From an uncultured Synechococcus sp. (GTDB lineage: Bacteria > Cyanobacteriota > Cyanobacteriia > PCC-6307 > Cyanobiaceae), in contig CAJWAH010000099.1 in assembly GCA_913020095.1 (NCBI GenBank), forward strand, positions 1-5,556: 5,556 nt of DNA, written 5' to 3'. The notes beneath the pieces are model-generated. The model was not told the origin of the DNA and searched no databases. It saw only the letters and a program-made list of their open reading frames with translations. Below, in pieces: positions 1 to 5,556 of this stretch. Both the position numbers and the translations under genes were made by a program. Numbering within the stretch: position 1 is the first letter of the stretch; every line of letters begins with the position of its first letter.

Positions 1-195
1 CGCCTTGGCCGCCGCTTCGATCGGAGCCACTTCAAAGTTCAATAATCCGCGGGCGCCATAGGCACTGGCCGAACGATTGCGGTCGGCATCAACCAACACA
101 ACCGATTGGTATTGGTTGGACCAAATCGCCGCCAAATGAACGCTGGTGCAGGTTTTGGCAACACCACCTTTCTGACCGAAAACTGTTACGAACAT
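1..195 (-). CDS. ParA-family ATPase (MinD/ParA/Soj type), N-terminal 65 residues, runs off the window
   Basis: This is the amino-terminal part of a ParA/MinD-type P-loop ATPase, a family that moves plasmids, chromosome origins or protein cargo such as carboxysomes by ATP-dependent dimerisation and DNA binding. It starts at ATG 195-193 and stays open to base 1. Residues 2-6 form the first beta strand. Residues 7-15 (GQKGGVAKT) are the deviant Walker A motif with the signature lysine at 9 and the catalytic-site lysine at 14. Residues 32-38 (VVLVDAD) are the second strand with the conserved Asp of the switch region, followed by RNRSASAYGARG. An AGGA lies only four bases before the ATG, a tight but usable ribosome site. 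The remaining two thirds, including Walker B and the DNA-binding face, are outside the window. No ParB partner or parS-like site is seen, so I give no gene symbol. The family call is firm; the cargo is unknown. Confidence 0.9.
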   Translation of the reverse strand, partial: MFVTVFGQKGGVAKTCTSVHLAAIWSNQYQSVVLVDADRNRSASAYGARGLLNFEVAPIEAAAKA

Positions 196-215
196 CACAT
201 CCTGCCAATGGGCGT

Positions 216-243
216 TTTATACCGCTCATCGCTCAGCAGGCAA
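216..243 (-). promoter_or_regulatory. Possible sigma-70-type promoter for the ParA gene
   Basis: On the minus strand a TTGCCT (-35-like, 243-238) is followed after 16 bases by TATAAA (-10-like, 221-216), about 20 bases before the ParA start codon. Both boxes are close to consensus, and the gap between pepN and parA is the natural place for a promoter. The leader would be very short, about 10-15 bases. This rests on pattern only. Confidence 0.35.
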
Positions 244-259
244 GCCTGAAGAATCAGGC
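244..259 (-). terminator. Small hairpin just after pepN; weak terminator candidate
   Basis: A perfect 6-bp inverted repeat (GCCTGA / TCAGGC) with a 4-base loop sits 21 bases past the pepN stop. No U-run follows on the minus strand, so it would be a poor intrinsic terminator. It may instead act as a 3' mRNA stabiliser or be chance. It also abuts the -35-like box of the ParA promoter candidate. Confidence 0.25.
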
Positions 260-280
260 CTTCATGCTCTTCAACGCAAC

Positions 281-2893
281 CTATTCAGCAGCGCCGAGAC
301 ACAACATCACCACTTCCTTGCTGTTGGGAGAAGTGAGATTCTCAGCCAACCACTCCAAACTGGAGCGCATCAACTGTTGGCGTTCCGGGCTGTAACGGCG
401 CCAGCCCATGAACAGCTTCAGCATCCGCGAGGCCGCGATCGGATTGCGCTGATCCACCGCCACCAACTGCTGGGCCATCCACTGGTAGCCGCGGCCATCG
501 TTGCGATGGAAATGCTCGGCGCAGCGGCCAAACCCACCCAATACAGCCCGAAGACTGTTGGGTGCATTGGGATCAAAGGCGGGATCCTGCAACAGGGCAT
601 CAGCCCGGGCAATGCCATCGCCAAAGGGGGCAGAGGCTTCCATGGCAAACCAGGCATCAAGGATCACGGGCCTATCGCGCCAGCGCTTGGCAAAGGCAGT
701 GGTGGCCTGCCGACGTTCGGGGCAATCCAACGGCTGCAAGGCGGCCAAACCAGAGCGAGCCAGGCTCATTGAGGCTCCATCCACCGCCCTGGCGGCTTGC
801 TGGCGCACAGCTCCATCACCAGCTGCCGACAGCCACGCCCAAGCCAGGCCGAGCATGGCCCGCGCACCAACCCCAGCAGGCCAGCTCTGATCCACCTGGG
901 GCTGAGCCCAAGCAATCACAGCCTGCAGTTCTGCTTGCAACGCCTCACCCAGCCAGCAGCGCCTTTGCAGCAAAGACCGCTCCAACTCAAGAGGATCAGG
1001 CGTGGTGCCTGCGGCCATGCAGGCAGCTTCCAATTCCGGACGCGATGGTGCTTGCAACAAGGCCCACACCAGCCTTGGATCCACCGAACCAGCCACCACG
1101 GCCTGCAGCAGCTGGCGGCAGACGCCCTCAAGCAGCTCAGCGGTGGCGGGATTGGGCTCAAGCAACTGCCGCTGCCAAAGCTGTTGGCCGGCATCCCAAC
1201 GGCTAAAGGGATCAGGGTCTGAGCGCAGCAGCAGCGCCAAATCCGCATCACTGCGTTGAAACTCAAGCTGCACAGGCGCTGAGAACTCACGCAGCAGCGA
1301 CAACACCGGCGGGGTGGGCCCTACCGGCAAACCCGACAAGGTCCAGCTCTGCTCGGCTTGCTCGAGCACCAACAAGCGCTCTTGCAACTGCTGGCCACTG
1401 GCATCCAACACACCAAGCCGCACCGGAATCGGCACGGGCTGCTTCTCGCTTTGCCCCGGGGTGGGCGGTGTGAGCTGAGAAAGCGTCAGCTTCAGTTCGC
1501 CGGCAGCAGCATCCCAATGGGTTTGCAGGCTGAGCCGGGGTGTTCCGGCCTGGTGGTACCAGCGGCGGAAGGTGTGCAGGGAAACGCCTGAAGCCTCTTC
1601 AAGGGCCTGCACAAATTGCTCGCATGTGGCGGCCTGGCCATCGTGGCGGCGCAAATAGAGCTGAACTCCTTTTAAAAAGGCTTCAGGACCCAGCAGCGTG
1701 CGCTGCATGCGAATCAATTCAGCGCCTTTCTCATAGATGGTTGTTGTGTAGAAATTATCAATGGCGATGTATTCACTGGGCTGCACAGGATGGGCCGTGG
1801 GGCCAGCATCTTCGGGGAATTGAGCCGCCCGCAACATGGACACATCTTCAATGCGCTTGAGGGCAGCACCATGGAGATCAGAGGTGAACTCTTGATCACG
1901 GAACACCGTGAGTCCCTCTTTTAACGAGAGCTGGAACCAATCCCGGCACGTCACGCGATTGCCAGTCCAATTGTGGAAATATTCATGGCCAATCACACTT
2001 TCAATGCGTTCCAGCTCAGCGTCGGTGGCTGTTTCGCTATCAGCCAAGACCAACTTGGAATTAAAAATATTGAGGCTCTTGTTCTCCATGGCGCCCATGT
2101 TGAAGTGACGCACAGCGACCAGATTGAACTCGTCGAGGTCGTATTCCAGCCCAAAGGCCTGCTCATCCCAGGCCATGCTGCGCTTCAAGCTGGCCATGGC
2201 ATGGCCGCAGAGGTGCTCATCACCTGGCTCCACATGAATGCGCAAAGCCACCTCACGCCCTGAGGCGGTGGTGAACTGATCGCGCACCTCCTGCAAGCGG
2301 CCCGCCACCAGGGCGAAGAGATAGGAGGGTTTGGGGAAAGGGTCGTCCCACTCAGCGAAATGACGCCCCTGGGGTAGTTCACCCGTGGCGGTGCAATTGC
2401 CGTTGCTCAACAGCACGGGGCAATCGGTTTGATCAGCCTCGATGCGAACCCGGTAGCGGCTCAGCACATCGGGGCGATCAGGAAACGGGGTGATGCGGCG
2501 AAAGCCTTCGGCTTCGCATTGGGTGGTGAACAACCCACCGCTCACATACAACCCTTCCAGGCTGGTGTTACTGGCTGGATCCAGCCGCACCCGGGTGCTC
2601 AGCATCCAGGTTGGATCGTCCGGCAACGCAGCCGCTTCAATCACCAGCTCACCGCCTTGGTGGCTCCACGCCTCCGCTGGCAGGGCCGTGCCATTGATGG
2701 CCAGCTCCTGGATCTCCATGGCCACAGCCGGCCAACACAGCTGCTCGAGCTGCCGATCAGCTGAGCGCTGAATGCTCAGCTGGGCATGAACCAAGGTCTC
2801 GGCGCTGAAGAGCTCAAAACGAAGCTCCAGGGCATCAACCAGCCAGAGCGGAGGCTGGTAGTCGGACAGGCGAACCGCCACCTCAGCGCTCAC
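281..2893 (-). CDS. pepN: Aminopeptidase N (M1 family zinc metallopeptidase, PepN type)
   Basis: Cytoplasmic zinc aminopeptidase that removes N-terminal residues, usually Ala, Arg, Lys or Leu, from short peptides late in protein turnover. The 870 residues match the length of bacterial PepN. Residues 1-190 form the N-terminal beta domain, including Q125-CEAEG-F, which helps bind the substrate amino terminus. GAMEN at 267-271 is the exopeptidase motif. HEYFH at 303-307 followed by 18 residues and E326 gives the zinc ligands H303, H307 and E326, with E304 as catalytic base. Y387 (TTIYEKGAEL) fits the transition-state-stabilising tyrosine. Residues from about 440 match the Ig-like DUF3458 domain and the all-helical C-terminal domain. 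The start is GTG 2893-2891, whose last two bases lie inside the TGA of the upstream gene (GTGA, four-base overlap), with GGAG four bases before it. This implies translational coupling to the secreted-protein gene. All key residues are present and no frame break is seen, so it should be active. Confidence 0.97.
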   Translation of the reverse strand: MSAEVAVRLSDYQPPLWLVDALELRFELFSAETLVHAQLSIQRSADRQLEQLCWPAVAMEIQELAINGTALPAEAWSHQGGELVIEAAALPDDPTWMLSTRVRLDPASNTSLEGLYVSGGLFTTQCEAEGFRRITPFPDRPDVLSRYRVRIEADQTDCPVLLSNGNCTATGELPQGRHFAEWDDPFPKPSYLFALVAGRLQEVRDQFTTASGREVALRIHVEPGDEHLCGHAMASLKRSMAWDEQAFGLEYDLDEFNLVAVRHFNMGAMENKSLNIFNSKLVLADSETATDAELERIESVIGHEYFHNWTGNRVTCRDWFQLSLKEGLTVFRDQEFTSDLHGAALKRIEDVSMLRAAQFPEDAGPTAHPVQPSEYIAIDNFYTTTIYEKGAELIRMQRTLLGPEAFLKGVQLYLRRHDGQAATCEQFVQALEEASGVSLHTFRRWYHQAGTPRLSLQTHWDAAAGELKLTLSQLTPPTPGQSEKQPVPIPVRLGVLDASGQQLQERLLVLEQAEQSWTLSGLPVGPTPPVLSLLREFSAPVQLEFQRSDADLALLLRSDPDPFSRWDAGQQLWQRQLLEPNPATAELLEGVCRQLLQAVVAGSVDPRLVWALLQAPSRPELEAACMAAGTTPDPLELERSLLQRRCWLGEALQAELQAVIAWAQPQVDQSWPAGVGARAMLGLAWAWLSAAGDGAVRQQAARAVDGASMSLARSGLAALQPLDCPERRQATTAFAKRWRDRPVILDAWFAMEASAPFGDGIARADALLQDPAFDPNAPNSLRAVLGGFGRCAEHFHRNDGRGYQWMAQQLVAVDQRNPIAASRMLKLFMGWRRYSPERQQLMRSSLEWLAENLTSPNSKEVVMLCLGAAE

Positions 2894-3282
2894 TCAGCTC
2901 CGCCGCCGGCTTGCAGGGCCTCTTGGATCTTCTCGCGCACGTCATCAGGCATCTGATCAGGGCAAACCTGAGCCACGGCAATCAGCACCGAGTTGATCGA
3001 GCCTTTGCGTAGATCTTCAATCGGCAGGGGCTCATCGCCGAGCTGGGCAATCGCGCCACCGTTTTGTCCCTGGATGGTTTGCGTCAGGGTTTCGCCGGCA
3101 ATGCCAATGGCTTTTTTGAATTCAACGCCGTTGGAAACAGCCAAACAGGCATTGAGAGCCGTGATGCGCGAATACAGCGTCATCTCTGCCTCAGTGGCTG
3201 GGGCAGCCTGAGCAGCGCTGGGTTGCAGCAGGGGGGAGATGGCCACAGCCATCAAGGCAGCAGCAGACAGCAACTGGCGCAT
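2890..3282 (-). CDS. Small secreted or periplasmic protein, conserved cyanobacterial type, function unknown
   Basis: A 130-aa protein I cannot assign to a function. Residues 1-26 are a Sec signal peptide: an Arg near the start, a hydrophobic core (about 4-20) and an A-Q-A box at 24-26, with cleavage likely before A27. The mature part of about 104 residues is mostly helical in character. It has a YSRITALNACLA segment (37-48), a VEFKKAIGIAGETL segment (53-66) and a second cysteine at 107 (VAQVCPDQ). C46 and C107 could pair in a disulfide in the periplasm or lumen. From memory, similar picocyanobacterial proteins sometimes carry a 'cAMP phosphodiesterase' label; I see no metal-binding HD or HxHxDH motif to support that. 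ATG 3282 is the first in-frame start after an upstream TGA at 3297-3295, but it has no clear ribosome site. The stop overlaps the pepN start by four bases, so the two are probably made together. Confidence 0.8.
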   Translation of the reverse strand: MRQLLSAAALMAVAISPLLQPSAAQAAPATEAEMTLYSRITALNACLAVSNGVEFKKAIGIAGETLTQTIQGQNGGAIAQLGDEPLPIEDLRKGSINSVLIAVAQVCPDQMPDDVREKIQEALQAGGGAE

Positions 3283-3326
3283 GGCCGAGGCAGCTCAAAA
3301 GACGCTTCATGTTGGCCTTTTTTTGC

Positions 3327-3521
3327 TCAAGCCGCCCGGCGCAGTGGTCGCTTTTCGCTCAAGTTGGACACCTCTGGAAAAGCCGGCAGGTCTTGCTCGA
3401 GCTCAGCGGCTTTAGCCGCCAGGTGCTCCGGCATGCATTCGGCCAAAAACTGCAGCTCCTCCTCGCTGATTTCCTCATCCCAGCCGTCAGGCTCCTGAAC
3501 TGGCTTCGCTGCTGAGGTCAT
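3327..3521 (-). CDS. Small acidic protein (64 aa), function unknown
   Basis: I do not recognise a named family. The protein is soluble and strongly acidic in its first three quarters: 15 Asp/Glu against 6 Lys/Arg overall. It has a cluster WDEEISEEELQFLAECMPEHL at 14-34 that should form an amphipathic helix, and a second helical stretch AAKAAELEQDL (35-45). The last residues turn basic (K57, R58, R61, R62). One Trp (14) and one Cys (29) are present. It has no signal peptide or membrane segment. The segment has the residue mix of a real protein rather than an antisense shadow, it lies on the same strand as its neighbours, and it fits neatly between them: 62 bases after the upstream gene and 44 before the secreted-protein gene. 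The ribosome site is poor: the nearest GGAG is about 15 bases before ATG 3521 and lies in a hairpin. The existence of the gene is likely; its role is unknown. Confidence 0.65.
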   Translation of the reverse strand: MTSAAKPVQEPDGWDEEISEEELQFLAECMPEHLAAKAAELEQDLPAFPEVSNLSEKRPLRRAA

Positions 3522-3524
3522 CGA

Positions 3525-3540
3525 GGAGCAGATCGGCTCC
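3525..3540 (-). promoter_or_regulatory. Hairpin directly upstream of the 64-aa gene
   Basis: A 5-bp GC-rich inverted repeat (GGAGC / GCTCC) with a 6-base loop ends three bases before the ATG of the small acidic gene. It contains the only GGAG-like ribosome-site candidate. It could dampen translation initiation or be chance, because a 5-bp stem is short. No U-run follows, so it is not a terminator. Confidence 0.2.
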
Positions 3541-3583
3541 AGGCTGTCTAGCCCGTCCCACAGCCCGCGGCAACGCGATCGAA

Positions 3584-4141
3584 TCAGGACGTCAACGGTT
3601 GGCCCGAGGATTCCAAACGCTCTTCGTGGTGCACTTCGGCTAAGACCAGCTCACCGTTGCACCAGGAATAAATCGAGCGGGCCCGGTAGCGGTCCATGTC
3701 CACCAAACGGATGTGCTCAAGAATGTCCCACTCGAGGTAATGGGACTCAAACACCAACTCATGCTCATCCACCTGGCGAATCTGGCTCTTGGTGGGTGAG
3801 CCGCAGAGATAGCCGCGGCTGCGGCGCAGCTGATGGCCGCAGAGATAGGCCTCCAGGGTTCCTTCCCGCACGTAGCGCGGGTTCTTATCGAAAAAGTCGT
3901 ATTCCTTCTCGGGCCACCAGGTGAAGCGATAGGCCGCCTCTCCCTCCACCGGCTCACTGAATGCCTCCATGCGTAAGAACATGTCGACCCGCATGGCCTG
4001 ATCGTCGTCAAAGAAGTACTGACGGCGGGAGCGCCACAACCCCAAATTGCGATTAAACCAACGCCGCAGCGACGTATCGAATTGCAGCCGCTGCTGCGGC
4101 TCAACGGTCGGCTTGGCTCGAAACAGGGAGACGGGTTCCAC
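3584..4141 (-). CDS. Conserved cyanobacterial protein, possibly CpeS/CpcS-like (phycobiliprotein lyase fold)
   Basis: A 185-aa soluble protein without signal peptide or membrane segment. After a variable N-terminus it shows LRRWFNRNLGLWRSRRQYFF (25-44), then alternating polar/hydrophobic strands: VDMFLRMEAF (52-61), YRFTWWPEK (71-79), GTLEAYLCG (94-102), HELVFESHYLEWDILEHIRL (127-146), RYRARSIYSW (151-160) and ELVLAEVHHEERL (164-176). This all-beta pattern behind a helix with G-x-WRS-x-R resembles the lipocalin-like CpeS/CpcS family, which attaches bilins to phycobiliproteins. I infer that from the pattern; no bilin-lyase activity can be claimed, and a divergent non-lyase member is quite possible. 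It starts at GTG 4141-4139; a stop lies two codons upstream in frame, so no earlier start exists. No strong ribosome site is visible. No phycobilisome genes lie in the window to support the role. The gene itself is well supported. Confidence 0.75.
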   Translation of the reverse strand: MEPVSLFRAKPTVEPQQRLQFDTSLRRWFNRNLGLWRSRRQYFFDDDQAMRVDMFLRMEAFSEPVEGEAAYRFTWWPEKEYDFFDKNPRYVREGTLEAYLCGHQLRRSRGYLCGSPTKSQIRQVDEHELVFESHYLEWDILEHIRLVDMDRYRARSIYSWCNGELVLAEVHHEERLESSGQPLTS

Positions 4142-4213
4142 TGATCAGGGACGATCTCTCAATTTCGTCTTAGCCAGGGGCAAAGAAAAACATCCCCAAG
4201 CTGCAGATGATCT

Positions 4214-4675
4214 TCAACTGCGGCGCAGCACCACGACACCACCCTCTTCACGCACAGTGCGGTAGCCCTCAGCGCGCAGCTCCTCCAAGCGTTGTTGTAA
4301 TCGCTGAACCTGCCGCCGGTCGCTGTCAAAGGCAGCAGCCCGCCAAGCCGGCAGCTGCAAATCCACAGCCACCCAATCCACTGCTGTCAGCTCAGCGGCT
4401 GAATCTTGCCAATGGCGCCAGGCCGGCAAACGCACCAACACCTGGCGGTGCGACAGCAATGGAATCAACGGAGTATTCGCCGCCACCGACGCATCAGCAG
4501 GGATAACCGCCAGGGCCTGACGCACCTGCGCTCCATGGCGCCATTGCTGAGCCAAGGGCAGATGCACCCAAGGAACAAAGCTGTCGGGCACCAAAAACGA
4601 GAGGCTGCGGTTGGGGTTACTGGCCAAGGTCAAGAGCAGCGAGAGCAACACACACCCGGCCCAGATGCGGCGCAA
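4214..4675 (-). CDS. DUF2079-like multi-pass membrane protein, C-terminal part only, cut at the contig junction
   Basis: This open frame is the C-terminal end of what is normally a multi-pass inner-membrane protein of several hundred residues; DUF2079 proteins resemble membrane glycosyltransferases, with no proven substrate. Counting from TTG 4675: residues 4-18 are the last hydrophobic helix (IWAGCVLLSLLLTLA). SNPNRSLSFLVPDSFVPWV (19-37) is a typical post-membrane segment. VIPADASVAANTPLIPLLSHR (58-78) and the following VDWVAVDLQLPAW (99-111) match the soluble tail ending the family. The frame meets a TGA at 4684-4682, but that base lies in foreign sequence, and TTG 4675 is not a credible start. 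The missing N-terminal membrane part is explained by the junction rather than by natural decay. It is 72 bases upstream of the CpeS-like gene on the same strand. Family assignment is moderate, based on remembered motifs. Confidence 0.7.
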   Translation of the reverse strand: MRRIWAGCVLLSLLLTLASNPNRSLSFLVPDSFVPWVHLPLAQQWRHGAQVRQALAVIPADASVAANTPLIPLLSHRQVLVRLPAWRHWQDSAAELTAVDWVAVDLQLPAWRAAAFDSDRRQVQRLQQRLEELRAEGYRTVREEGGVVVLRRS

Positions 4676-4742
4676 GGCCCATCATCACGGCCTCGGCCAC
4701 AATCAACCCTCGTGTCGTGGCCAGCACTTTCTCCATCGCATC
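4656..4742. other. Junction between cyanobacterial and unrelated DNA (probable chimeric contig)
   Basis: Left of this interval the minus strand encodes the tail of a cyanobacterial membrane protein; right of it, a G+C-rich eukaryote-like plus-strand frame begins. Within it, about 4656-4676 can be read either as the DUF2079-like frame (LRRIWAG) or as the lyase-like frame (LAPHLGR). This suggests the two sources share a short near-identical overlap at the join, as expected from an overlap-based misassembly. The exact breakpoint cannot be fixed by eye. Confidence 0.65.
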
Positions 4743-4781
4743 GGCCCGGACCTCAAGACCTTCAAGAACCTCTCGCGCCGC
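4656..4781 (-). pseudogene. Fragment resembling the C-terminal domain of an adenylosuccinate lyase / 3-carboxymuconate cycloisomerase family enzyme
   Basis: On the minus strand, 4736-4656 reads MEKVLATTR followed by GLIVAEAVMMGLAPHLGR. The second part matches the well-known helix motif of the C-terminal domain in the PurB/PcaB branch of the fumarase/aspartase superfamily. The preceding AAREVLEGLEVRADA (to 4781) also fits the usual 'GL-V---M--NL--T-GL' lead-in, though that part overlaps the plus-strand eukaryote-like frame and may be coincidental. The match stops after R (4656), where family members continue with a conserved Q/x-A-H segment; the sequence instead becomes the cyanobacterial membrane-protein frame. 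Upstream of about 4781 the match also fades. It is therefore a piece of about 30-40 residues, not a gene: either the edge of another source molecule joined in assembly, or a short exon or relic. Cyanobacterial PurB ends do not look like this. Confidence 0.45.
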
Positions 4782-5556
4782 CCGAAGACCGCCGCTGCCG
4801 CCGCGGCTGCGGCGACGTATGCGGGATGGGACATGGAGGGCTATTACGGCCGCGAGCTCTCCGAGGCGACCTGGAACGACGGCCTGCTCAACCTCTCGCC
4901 GCTTGGCTACTCTCTGATTGTCCTGCCGATCTTCACCGCGCTCGTCAACACGGTGCGCAGCCGGCAGCGCCCGCGCGAGAAGTGGGCGACGTGCAAGATG
5001 GCGGCTATGCAGATCGTGTGCCAGATCTACGAGTTCAGGCTGCGCGTCAACGCCTACGACGTCGAGGACCCCGAGCCTCCCGCGCTCGCCGACCCGCCGC
5101 CGCCGAGCGCCGTACCACGAGCGCCGCGACGGTTCGGCGCCGACGAGCTTGCTAGCGGGATGGACGCCACCCCGACCCCGTCGTCGCTCGTCGACGGCGT
5201 AGACGAGCTGCGCGAGGTCGAGGGCAGCTCGCCCGTCAAGGCGATTGCCGACGGAGCCGGCGCGGTGCTGCGAGGGCTCACTGGCATCTGGGGCTCGGCG
5301 GCGCAGCTGCTGGGAGGCGGCTCGCCAAACACCCAACGACAAGCTGCGGACCCGCCAGCAACGGTGGTCGAGGAGGGCGAGGCAGAGGCCGCAGGGCCGG
5401 CGCCAGCGCCAGAGGCTGCAGCTGGGCCGGCGCCAGAGCCGCCGGCGAGGCACGCCGCGCAATCCTTGGACCCACACGCGCTCCACGTGCCTGCCGGGCA
5501 GTCCGAGCACGACGTGCTGGCGGAGGCGCCGCTGTATGTGCCGGCGTCGCACGTGG
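4743..5556 (+). CDS. Eukaryote-like (algal, possibly dinoflagellate) single-helix membrane protein, partial at both ends
   Basis: A continuous plus-strand frame of at least 271 codons that leaves the window open. Codons end almost always in G or C, unlike the cyanobacterial block. Numbering from G at 4743: PDLKTFKNLSRRPK (2-15), a run of eight Ala (17-24), then GWDMEGYYGRELSEATWNDG (28-47). A probable membrane helix follows at about 51-70 (LGYSLIVLPIFTALV), then a basic RSRQRPREK (72-80) and an amphipathic helix WATCKMAAMQIVCQIYEFRL (81-100) ending in RVNAYD. From about 108 the chain is Pro/Ala/Glu-rich and probably disordered. The membrane-helix-plus-W...Y-F/Y-R helix layout recalls SLATT/DUF4231-type proteins, which are common in dinoflagellate gene sets; that is an inference from pattern. 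The frame is open upstream to ATG 4665, but that ATG lies in unrelated DNA, so the true start or exon edge is unknown. No introns are evident. Confidence 0.6.
5394..5436 (+). repeat. Short in-frame Pro/Ala repeat, 30-base period
   Basis: A 13-base sequence (GGGCCGGCGCCAG) occurs at 5394-5406 and again at 5424-5436, exactly 30 bases apart. It encodes the GPAPAPEAAA / GPAPEP stretch of the eukaryote-like protein. Because the period is a multiple of three, copy changes would keep the frame. It is low-complexity linker sequence, typical of a disordered tail. Confidence 0.6.

Noticed and set aside
1..281. parA plus pepN as a partition or defence island
   Set aside because: No parB, parS-like repeats, toxin or mobile-element genes are visible; an isolated ParA-like ATPase beside housekeeping genes is ordinary in cyanobacteria.
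562..1206. Plus-strand open frame of 214 codons inside pepN
   Set aside because: It lies wholly antisense to a fully conserved peptidase gene and has Pro/Gln/Arg-rich shadow composition.
3575..3581. GCGATCG resembling the cyanobacterial HIP1 octamer GCGATCGC
   Set aside because: Only seven of eight bases match here and around 434, and no complete copy was noticed in the window; picocyanobacterial genomes generally lack HIP1 enrichment.
4160..4200. Possible terminator (GGGG...CCCC with T-rich loop) after the membrane-protein gene
   Set aside because: The stem is only four pairs with a loop of about 13 bases, flanking bases do not pair, and no U-run follows on the minus strand.
4406..5155. 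Plus-strand open frame of 249 codons spanning the junction
   Set aside because: It is antisense to the membrane-protein gene on the left and out of frame with the eukaryote-like protein on the right; composition is Pro/Arg/Gln-rich without motifs.
4617..5552. Minus-strand open frame of 311 codons across the eukaryote-like block
   Set aside because: Most of it is Arg-rich antisense shadow of the plus-strand frame, a usual result of very high G+C. Only its last part (4781-4656) has recognisable protein character and is listed separately.

Overview
Positions 1 to about 4675 look like a picocyanobacterial chromosome of the marine or freshwater Synechococcus/Cyanobium type. The evidence is a run of tightly packed genes on the minus strand, moderately high G+C, a ParA-type ATPase, a standard-length M1 aminopeptidase N, and several small proteins of cyanobacterial character. 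In transcription order (right to left) this block holds: the C-terminal end of a DUF2079-like membrane protein (4675-4214); a 185-aa protein that may belong to the CpeS/CpcS lipocalin-like group (4141-3584); a 64-aa acidic protein (3521-3327); a 130-aa secreted or periplasmic protein (3282-2890); aminopeptidase N (2893-281); and the first 65 codons of a ParA-family ATPase (195-1, running off the window).

The secreted-protein gene and pepN overlap by four bases (GTGA), so they are probably co-transcribed and translationally coupled. The 64-aa gene lies 44 bases upstream and may share the transcript. The parA gene follows pepN after an 85-base gap that contains a possible promoter of its own, so it is probably a separate unit. 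No functional pathway links these genes; they read as ordinary housekeeping or lineage-specific neighbours.

At about 4656-4780 the character changes sharply. The DUF2079-like gene loses the rest of its N-terminal membrane part, and a short minus-strand stretch reads as a piece of the C-terminal domain of the adenylosuccinate lyase / 3-carboxymuconate cycloisomerase superfamily. From about 4743 to the end, a plus-strand frame with very high G+C at third positions encodes a one-helix membrane protein with an alanine run and Pro/Ala-rich tail. That last block looks eukaryotic (microalgal, possibly dinoflagellate) rather than cyanobacterial. The simplest explanation is a chimeric contig made from a mixed alga-plus-bacteria sample. 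Lateral transfer is possible but less likely. I see no mobile element, CRISPR array, tRNA or rRNA, and no convincing new multi-gene system.
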